Origin: JACNIV01 sp965370415
Lineage (GTDB): Bacteria; Cloacimonadota; Cloacimonadia; Cloacimonadales; TCS61
Reading direction: 5' to 3'
Length of the DNA stretch: 64,000 bases
Assembly (NCBI GenBank): GCA_965370415.1
Contig: CBDUTJ010000008.1
Coordinates: 1 to 64,000, forward strand
Numbering within the stretch: position 1 is the first letter of the stretch; every line of letters starts with the position of its first letter. Made by a program: the position numbers and the translations under genes. Below the pieces are notes generated by a model that saw nothing but the letters and a program-made list of their open reading frames with translations, ran no database searches and was not told the DNA's origin. Positions 56,349-62,279 of this stretch are shown here, one piece after another.

Positions 56349-57704
56349 TTAAGAATCCACCGTTTTCACAACCCTCATAATAACTCGCTCACTAAATCCG
56401 GTGACAAAAGCAATTATTAATACCCCACTGTCTGTTAATAAGTCCATACTAAACACTTTGCCGGCGATTCCAGTATGTAAAAAGACATTAACCGCAACCG
56501 CGGCAATAGCGCCGATCACCGGTCTCATCCAGGTAACAAAAGAACCTATCACCTGTTCAGGTATCTTTAAGTCTATTGAACTCTTAGTAAGAGTTATGGC
56601 CACACTTAAGGAAGCTCCCAGAATTCCAAAAAATTCTATTGAAATAATGGTTTTATAGTTCCCAATATTTTCCGGGAAAAATCCAAAGTATGCTAATATC
56701 GGGATTGTTATCATTCCTAGTATTAGTATAAAAAACAATCTAAGTAAATTAGCACGTCTTAAACTGATTTTATGATAGGTGTTATCATAGTGTTCATCCC
56801 TAATAAATGTAGCCAAGTATATGTTTTCTCTATTAAGTGTGTTTGAGTTTGATTTGGATTCCGGATTTCCAATAATTTTAAATACTGCTTTTTGCCGCCA
56901 TTTGCTGAGTTTTTTTTCTGTTTCCTGCTGTAAAGCAGCAGCCATGCATTTAATTTCATCATCATTGTACCCGAAGATTTCCATTCTTTTGGCAGCATGA
57001 AAATATTTCCAGCCTTCATCGAGTTTGTTTTTCAATAAGGCTAAATTAACCTTTTCAAGTAACGCATATACAGCTTTTACCCAATAATACTCGGTTTCTA
57101 CATTGGATTTGCTTATACAAATACGATTATTTATTTCTTCATAATAAGCTTGAAGTGAACCTGCCAGACGGGAGTATCTTTTCTGTAAAAATATCCTTTG
57201 AATAGATCTGAAAATCCTTCCAATTTTCCCTGGATATTTTAATTGAAGTTGCATTTTACTGTTATAATATGTTTTTGAAAGTAATTCTTTCTCTTTTGGA
57301 TAAGTTAGTCTTTGTAATGCCTCTTCAGGTTTTAACCACTCAATTGCGTCAACTTCATCTGAAGGTTCAAATGAGCATTTTCCTTCGACTTTCATATTCC
57401 AAAAAAGGACAACCTTTAATGTTGTATCTACACTATAAAAAATAGTGCCAGCAAAACTTGTAATTATTGCATCACAACCAGTTTCTTCTTTGACTTCCCT
57501 TAACGCAACCTCCTGCCATGTTTCTTGCTTTTGAGGATCAGGCTTTCCTTTGGGCAGAGTCCACTCACTTCCATATCTGGTTCTATGAACAACAATAATT
57601 TCACTACTGCGTGCTGTGTTTCTCCAAACTAATCCGCCAGCAGCAATAATTATTTCTTTGTTGGAATGATCATTACTTTTGTTTTTAAACATTTTTGGAA
57701 TCAC
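56349..57704 (-). CDS. Nudix hydrolase domain fused to a membrane domain
   Basis: 451 residues. Residues ~15-150 form a Nudix domain: AAGGLVWRN, EWTLPKGKPD and the Nudix box ETWQEVALREVKEETG, all catalytic acids present. The box has two extra residues between its Gly and first Glu (GKPDPQKQE instead of the usual G-x5-E). Residues ~160-310 are helical and charged. Residues ~325-445 contain about four membrane helices (LLRLFFILILGMITIPILAYFG, IEFFGILGASLSVAITL, MRPVIGAIAAVAVNVFLH, GVLIIAFVTGFSERVIMRVV). First gene of the large-protein operon. Nudix enzymes hydrolyse nucleoside diphosphates linked to another group; the substrate here is unknown, and a signalling-nucleotide role is only a guess. 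Confidence 0.88.
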   Translation of the reverse strand: MIPKMFKNKSNDHSNKEIIIAAGGLVWRNTARSSEIIVVHRTRYGSEWTLPKGKPDPQKQETWQEVALREVKEETGCDAIITSFAGTIFYSVDTTLKVVLFWNMKVEGKCSFEPSDEVDAIEWLKPEEALQRLTYPKEKELLSKTYYNSKMQLQLKYPGKIGRIFRSIQRIFLQKRYSRLAGSLQAYYEEINNRICISKSNVETEYYWVKAVYALLEKVNLALLKNKLDEGWKYFHAAKRMEIFGYNDDEIKCMAAALQQETEKKLSKWRQKAVFKIIGNPESKSNSNTLNRENIYLATFIRDEHYDNTYHKISLRRANLLRLFFILILGMITIPILAYFGFFPENIGNYKTIISIEFFGILGASLSVAITLTKSSIDLKIPEQVIGSFVTWMRPVIGAIAAVAVNVFLHTGIAGKVFSMDLLTDSGVLIIAFVTGFSERVIMRVVKTVDS

Positions 57705-57928
57705 TCTCTCAAATTAAAATTACAATACTAAATGCATTCCTGGTTTATATTTAAAGCTAACATATATTATACTATTTTGACTATCATATACTTATTATTC
57801 AAGCAGGATATGAAGAAGTTTACAATAGTAATCTTATTTTCGTAGTAATTTATCATAGCATAATCCTTATACACACAATTGAAAAAAGATAATTTAACAT
57901 TATTTGTCAAATATTTTTTTTGTGGTTG

Positions 57929-57975
57929 AAGGATAATTCAGCCAATAGCTAAAAAAAGAGGGCATCGCCCTCTTT
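57929..57975 (+). repeat. 47-base repeat, right of the large-protein operon
   Basis: Right copy of the repeat at 39,163-39,206, same orientation. Here it contains a perfect terminator for the zinc-motif gene, so the repeated unit may be a shared terminator region rather than a transposition scar. Confidence 0.6.
57951..57975 (-). terminator. Intrinsic terminator after the multi-CxxC gene
   Basis: On the minus strand AAAGAGGGC / GCCCTCTTT, a perfect 9-bp stem with loop GAT, is followed by a run of seven T. It begins at the stop codon of the gene at 57,974-59,359. Textbook rho-independent terminator. Confidence 0.92.
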
Positions 57976-59359
57976 ATGCAGCATGTTCTGATTTCAGAAC
58001 ATAGCTGCCATCAACAAGTTCATAATCATCTTTAAGACATTTATTACAAACCAGTTGCTCATCAGGTATTTGGGTTAAAGGTTCTTCGTGATATTTTCCA
58101 CAGATATCACATATATGATAATGCTCCTCAGCATAATCTTTGTAAACAGAGATGATTGTTCCATCGCTTTGAATTAATTCTACAAGGTTATCTGAAGTAT
58201 AATAGGCTTCTGTCATCTCGCAATAGCCGTAATCACCATTATCATAGCAGGATTCACAAATGTAATGATCCTCATTTTCTATGTAATACATTGTGTGTTC
58301 TTCGTAAAAATATCTATCGCATTCATAGCAAAAGGTATAATGCTCGTTTAAGCAATAATCACAGACTTCACCATCTTCTGTGTAGGTTGATTCACCTTCA
58401 ATCGATGCATCACAACAGGCACAATAATTCAACCCTATATGTCCGGAATTAGTATCATCTCCATACTTATCCAACCCATCCTGGAAATCCAGGTAAAGAT
58501 CCCCGAAATTGGAAGTTTTTTCCTTATGCCTGATCCTGGCATTAACATCCAAATCAAAATAAACTGAGTAGTCTTCATGGTCATTACTACCATGTCCGCA
58601 GTTATTTACCCAGTCTTCACTAATTGATTTGTCTCTCGATACAATCCACTTATTGGGAACTCTGAGATACTGAGCATATTTCTCCTCAACCAGTTCACGG
58701 ATCATATTTTGCATGGGAAGCGTGATACATCCGTAAATATTACCCATGATCATGTAATAGCCATCAAAATAGAGCCACTGTCTGCCCAGTTTTCTACCAT
58801 CAATGGTTGTAAAAGCAATGATAGTATAATCATCCCGCAGGTAGGCACTACAACCTGCATGATGACAACTATTAATGGATAAGCAACTTGAAAAGCTTGC
58901 ATTTGCTGATGCTCCCAGAAAATCAAGAGGATGAATTGAGAGAATGCATTCTGCTGTTTTAAATTTGTCATAGAAGCTCTGAAAGTTGAATTCTGACATC
59001 TCTTCTGTCTTTACATGACGGTTATAGAATTTTGAGAACTTGAACTGATTCTTCTGATATTGAATCCTGTTCTTGAATATTGCCATTTCCAAATCCCGGG
59101 ATACAAGGGGAGAATTCGTTTTCTTCAGGAATTCATTAGTTTCATGGTAAAGGTTCTTAAAATCCTGGTTATGAGAAAAGAAGAAATCAGCAGCATCCAG
59201 ATCAGAGATTGATAATTTGATCCGGTCTTGATCTCCGAACAACCAGGAAAACCTCTTCTTCTTCTGTTCGTAGAATTCAATACAACGAGTGGCATAATGA
59301 TCTGTAACAGCACCATCATAAAAATCCAATATTTGTGAATGTAAGGTTTCATTATTCAT
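57974..59359 (-). CDS. Multi-CxxC zinc-binding protein of unknown function
   Basis: 461 residues from the ATG at 59,359, which has GGAGAG just upstream and overlaps the peptidase stop by eight bases. Residues ~1-310 are an unrecognised domain with ETEEMSEF-like acidic helices, a GASANASFSSCLSI stretch and NCGHGSNDHEDYSVY. From ~335 a run of Cys pairs appears: YCACC, VCDYC, FCYEC, YICESC, YCEMT, HICDICG and LVCNKC, enough for three or four zinc sites of a treble-clef or LIM-like repeat. A longer in-frame start at 59,446 mimics a signal peptide but lies inside the peptidase gene. Phage- or element-like context; function unknown. Confidence 0.85.
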   Translation of the reverse strand: MNNETLHSQILDFYDGAVTDHYATRCIEFYEQKKKRFSWLFGDQDRIKLSISDLDAADFFFSHNQDFKNLYHETNEFLKKTNSPLVSRDLEMAIFKNRIQYQKNQFKFSKFYNRHVKTEEMSEFNFQSFYDKFKTAECILSIHPLDFLGASANASFSSCLSINSCHHAGCSAYLRDDYTIIAFTTIDGRKLGRQWLYFDGYYMIMGNIYGCITLPMQNMIRELVEEKYAQYLRVPNKWIVSRDKSISEDWVNNCGHGSNDHEDYSVYFDLDVNARIRHKEKTSNFGDLYLDFQDGLDKYGDDTNSGHIGLNYCACCDASIEGESTYTEDGEVCDYCLNEHYTFCYECDRYFYEEHTMYYIENEDHYICESCYDNGDYGYCEMTEAYYTSDNLVELIQSDGTIISVYKDYAEEHYHICDICGKYHEEPLTQIPDEQLVCNKCLKDDYELVDGSYVLKSEHAA

Positions 59360-60164
59360 AGCTCTCTCCTTTTTTGAAAAGGCTGGTTTTGAAGATATCA
59401 GGATAAGAGTCATAATAGCGGTCAAAATCAGGCATAGATTCATCATGAAAGATGTAATCTACAAAATACTGTTTACCCCAGAACTCTTGGGGAAGATTGA
59501 GCAGGAATTTTTCAGCTTTTTCTACATCCCGGACAATGGTAAATTCCCTATCTGAATGTTGTTTGTAATAACCAACGGATAGGTTGAAACAGCAGATATT
59601 AGTGACATCAGCAAGGATAGCAACATCGGTAATGGAACCGTAATCTATATGATAATTAGGAAATTTATCGAGTATGGAGAGCAGTTCTTCATTTTCATAT
59701 CCATATAGGGCAAATTCGTTGCTTCCTTTCCTGTCTAATCCAATGAATATTGAAACAAGCTCTTGGATGGGGAATAGATTAAAAGAGCGACTTCCCAGGC
59801 AGCCCAGCTCTTCTAGATCAAATAGTGCAAAGATAAAATCAGCCGGCTTCTGAAGCATCATTTGATGTATTAGATAACAGCCATTACGATCATCGGCTCC
59901 CAGACCGATATTTTTATTCTTACAACTCAATCTGCCTTTGTTTATACGGAAGGAATTTGGGATATGAGAGAACACCGTATCGGAGTGAGCACACAGCATC
60001 GGGGCGGGGTTATTCAACTTCTCTGGGATATAGATATTGTAATACTTATCTCTCAATATCTTGAATTTTTTGAGATCGACATCTGTTTCGATAAGCTTAA
60101 TTACATCGGTATGACTATAAGCTTGGTAAAAGCCGATCAGATCCTGAACTATTTTGGATTCCAT
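59352..60164 (-). CDS. M20/M28/M42-like zinc metallopeptidase
   Basis: 270 residues, short for the clan. Likely zinc ligands are all visible: AHSDTVF (His, Asp), GLGADDRNGCYL (bridging Asp), FDLEELGCLGS (catalytic Glu-Glu), IGLDRKGSNEF (Asp) and YKQHSDREF (His). This is the co-catalytic dizinc aminopeptidase layout without the extra dimerisation domain. It would be cytoplasmic, since no signal peptide is present. Its stop overlaps the start of the multi-CxxC gene (translational coupling), so the two products probably act together, perhaps with the CxxC protein presenting or being the substrate. Confidence 0.85.
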   Translation of the reverse strand: MESKIVQDLIGFYQAYSHTDVIKLIETDVDLKKFKILRDKYYNIYIPEKLNNPAPMLCAHSDTVFSHIPNSFRINKGRLSCKNKNIGLGADDRNGCYLIHQMMLQKPADFIFALFDLEELGCLGSRSFNLFPIQELVSIFIGLDRKGSNEFALYGYENEELLSILDKFPNYHIDYGSITDVAILADVTNICCFNLSVGYYKQHSDREFTIVRDVEKAEKFLLNLPQEFWGKQYFVDYIFHDESMPDFDRYYDSYPDIFKTSLFKKGESYE

Positions 60165-60187
60165 AAAATCTCCTTTTTAGGTTAATT

Positions 60188-60211
60188 AAAAAACCCCCGC
60201 TGTCGCAAGGG
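60188..60211 (-). terminator. Intrinsic terminator upstream of the peptidase gene
   Basis: Minus-strand CCCTTGC / GCGGGGG (7 bp with two G-U pairs), loop GACA, followed by six T. It lies between the 40-residue gene and the peptidase gene, about 20 bases before the peptidase ATG, so some transcripts may be attenuated here. Confidence 0.75.
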
Positions 60212-60263
60212 CTGTTAACTTATCTCTGTTTTTGAATTCTGATTTATTCAGTTGTCATGTTTG

Positions 60264-60386
60264 TTAGTAATCATCGTCATCAGGATCACGGTTTCTCTGG
60301 CGTTTGTTGATAAGACGGCAGATGAACTCGCCTATCACAAATAACAGTTCTACCAGAACCTGCTTTAAATTTCGGTTAATTCTCAT
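60264..60386 (-). CDS. Small basic-to-acidic protein, 40 residues
   Basis: ATG at 60,386 is preceded by a perfect AAGGAGG. The product MRINRNLKQVLVELLFVIGE continues FICRLINKRQ and ends RNRDPDDDDY: a basic start, a short hydrophobic helix and an acidic tail. It might be a small membrane-associated or regulatory peptide. It stands between two intrinsic terminators (60,188-60,211 and 60,411-60,433). The strength of the ribosome site is the main evidence; no family known. Confidence 0.6.
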   Translation of the reverse strand: MRINRNLKQVLVELLFVIGEFICRLINKRQRNRDPDDDDY

Positions 60387-60410
60387 AGATCCTCCTTCTT
60401 GTTTTTGGAC

Positions 60411-60433
60411 AAAAAAAAAGAGCCGTTGGGCTC
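60411..60433 (-). terminator. Intrinsic terminator after the second integrase
   Basis: Minus-strand GAGCC / GGCTC with loop CAAC, followed by nine T. It lies 33 bases downstream of the recombinase stop. Confidence 0.85.
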
Positions 60434-60466
60434 ATTATTCTCATCATTAATTTCAACTACGCTCTT

Positions 60467-61348
60467 CTAACCACTCGATCTAAAGAGACTTACAACTTCA
60501 GCTCCGGGCTGCTCGTGAATGTACATCTCCAACGTGATAGCAGGGCTGGAATGACCTAAGTATTTCGATACGTATTTTGCACTCTTCCTCTTGTCCTGCA
60601 GTAAATAATTGGCTGTGGAATGTCTCAATAAGTGCGGGTGGATCGATCGGCCTAAAATCTCATTACCAGCTCTTTTGATCTCTTTCCAAAGATTGCTGGC
60701 ATCCAGCTGCTTGCCGTTACGGTTCTCAAACAGATACTTCCTACCCTGAAATTCCTGCCTGATCTTCTGCAGCAGATCATTGGGAATATAGACCGTGCGG
60801 ATCTTATTGCCCTTGCCTAAGATGGAAAGAGCTGCCCCTCTCTGTTCAGTACTTATATCTCTTAACCTGATACCGATCAGTTCGGAGATACGGCAGCCGG
60901 TCAGAAATAATGTGCGAATTACAAGTGACAACTTGGGACTGCTTTGATTGACGAGTAGATCTATCTCATCTCCACTAAGATAGTCCTTCACCTTGCGGTC
61001 CAACTGCAAGGGTCTGATATCACGGAATATCTCGTCGATCAAAAGTCTTAATAAATAGTTTTTCCGCACATGCGGCTGCAACTTCAGCAAACGTTTCAAG
61101 TTCTGTCTTGATAAATTCCAGGTGGAAGCTGCGCAATTCATTTTCAGTTCGACCAGAAAATCTATGATCGTCTGTGGTGTAATTTTTCTGCGGTTCTGCT
61201 GGAGATAGAGATTAAACTTCTTACCCAGTGATAACAGATTCCGCCTGGCAGCAGCTGATAGGATCATACTGTTATCCTGGTACCGTGCTCCGGAAAGCAG
61301 GGAAAGATCGAGACTGGATGCTGTGATCAGTGCTTTGGTTTTGCTCAT
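60467..61348 (-). CDS. Tyrosine recombinase, XerC/D-like
   Basis: 293 residues from the ATG at 61,348, chosen because AAGGAGG stands six bases before it; the frame is open 45 bases further upstream. N-terminal SAM-like core-binding domain (~30-110), then the catalytic domain (~125-285) with R in TGCRISELIGIR, HPHLLRHS, YLGHSSPAITLE and Tyr in MYIHEQ. All catalytic residues are present. This is a second recombinase, opposite in orientation to the tRNA-associated one. It lies in a cluster of small well-initiated genes typical of a mobile element. Target site not identified. Confidence 0.93.
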   Translation of the reverse strand: MSKTKALITASSLDLSLLSGARYQDNSMILSAAARRNLLSLGKKFNLYLQQNRRKITPQTIIDFLVELKMNCAASTWNLSRQNLKRLLKLQPHVRKNYLLRLLIDEIFRDIRPLQLDRKVKDYLSGDEIDLLVNQSSPKLSLVIRTLFLTGCRISELIGIRLRDISTEQRGAALSILGKGNKIRTVYIPNDLLQKIRQEFQGRKYLFENRNGKQLDASNLWKEIKRAGNEILGRSIHPHLLRHSTANYLLQDKRKSAKYVSKYLGHSSPAITLEMYIHEQPGAEVVSLFRSSG

Positions 61349-61423
61349 AATAATCCTCCTTGGGATTGGTTTAACTACCACACTAATTAACAATTATGGT
61401 AGTTGATAATTTACAGTTAACAT

Positions 61424-61732
61424 TCAATAATCCTCCGGCAGTAGCATCGTTCCTATATAACGGTCGCCATAGTCGTCGATCTTGAACCAGATAACGTTTT
61501 CTCCCGCCAGATCTGTCCGGGCGATGATCGTCTCTTCATCCAGTGTTTGATCTTCAAAATGGTATCCTGCCAGCCTGATTTGTAATTTACTTTTCTCATC
61601 AGGTTCTATAACGAACATATCATAGGGATGCTGAACGAAGAGCGGAATTACAATTGCTAAAAGACTGCCTGTAAGATCAGGATCGATCTGCTGCTGCAGG
61701 TTTGTGGTCATGAATACTTCCAATTGTTTCAT
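61424..61732 (-). CDS. Small protein of unknown function, 102 residues
   Basis: Begins at ATG 61,732 with GAGGAA just upstream, its start overlapping the stop of the 45-residue gene (ATGA). No signal peptide, one weak hydrophobic segment (GSLLAIVIPLF). The C-terminal half reads like a small beta domain (ENVIWFKIDDYGDRYIGTMLLP). Coupled to its upstream neighbour and followed by the recombinase. No family recognised. Confidence 0.75.
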   Translation of the reverse strand: MKQLEVFMTTNLQQQIDPDLTGSLLAIVIPLFVQHPYDMFVIEPDEKSKLQIRLAGYHFEDQTLDEETIIARTDLAGENVIWFKIDDYGDRYIGTMLLPEDY

Positions 61733-61866
61733 AATTCCTCCTTCAAAAATGTATCACTAGAATTCTTTTGTTGTAAACTCTCATTATCAATGCTTCCACG
61801 AGTACACTTCAGCACAAGCTTTACCGACATCGGCACGATTATCTTCTTCTCAATTTCATTTAACAT
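61729..61866 (-). CDS. Small protein, 45 residues
   Basis: ATG at 61,866 follows AAGGAGGAG by three bases. The product begins MLNEIEKKIIVPMSVKLVLK and ends LKEEL; TGA overlaps the next ATG. Short helical N-terminus, basic middle. The ribosome site and the ATGA coupling argue that it is translated; it may serve mainly to deliver ribosomes to the next gene. Confidence 0.6.
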   Translation of the reverse strand: MLNEIEKKIIVPMSVKLVLKCTRGSIDNESLQQKNSSDTFLKEEL

Positions 61867-61926
61867 TTCTCCTCCTTTTTTCTTGGTTAATAGTGATTTG
61901 ATAGCAGAGATTGGTATTACCCTGAT

Positions 61927-61957
61927 AAAAAAAATAGCCCCTCGACTTTCGTCGAAG
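61927..61957 (-). terminator. Intrinsic terminator downstream of the replication-type gene
   Basis: Minus-strand CTTCGAC / GTCGAGG with the stable loop GAAA, then GGCTA and eight T. It would stop transcription from the gene ending at 62,280, some 320 bases away, and leaves only about 60 bases for a promoter of the 45-residue gene. Confidence 0.88.
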
Positions 61958-62008
61958 AACTATTATATTCACTATAGATAATATGCCAGAAATATCCCGT
62001 AAACGCAC

Positions 62009-62026
62009 TGTTTATACGTGTTTATA
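62009..62026 (+). repeat. Paired TGTTTATA sites 10 bp apart
   Basis: TGTTTATA occurs at 62,009-62,016 and 62,019-62,026, spaced by one helical turn. It lies in the gap between the second recombinase cluster and the large gene at 62,280. It could be an operator or recombinase arm site. Length is short enough for chance. Confidence 0.3.
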
Positions 62027-62142
62027 TGGTTTTTGTGGTCAATTTATAGAGTTTTTTGTAAGAATGTTGCATTAAACCATTATTTTGTTCATAATAGCAT
62101 TCTACTGCTTACTGAATCCTCCTAGAAAATAGTTTGTAACTT

Positions 62143-62182
62143 GAAACATACTGCCCGGCAATAGATCCGGGCAGTATGTTTC
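62143..62182. repeat. Perfect 16-bp inverted repeat
   Basis: GAAACATACTGCCCGG (62,143-62,158) and CCGGGCAGTATGTTTC (62,167-62,182) around the loop CAATAGAT. On the minus strand no T run follows; on the plus strand CTTTTC follows. It lies about 100 bases beyond the stop of the gene at 62,280 and may be an mRNA 3'-end stabiliser, part of a double terminator, or a protein-binding palindrome. Confidence 0.65.
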
Positions 62183-62279
62183 TTTTCAGATCAACCTGTT
62201 TTGTAACTTTTTTCCTTAACCTATTGTATCTAAATTAATTACAAGGTTACATTTTAGTTACAAACACGCCTTTTGATAC

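Noticed and set aside
59360..59446. Upstream start for the multi-CxxC protein that would give a signal peptide
   Set aside because: The hydrophobic stretch is the out-of-frame reading of the peptidase gene's 3' end. A Shine-Dalgarno directly precedes the ATG at 59,359.
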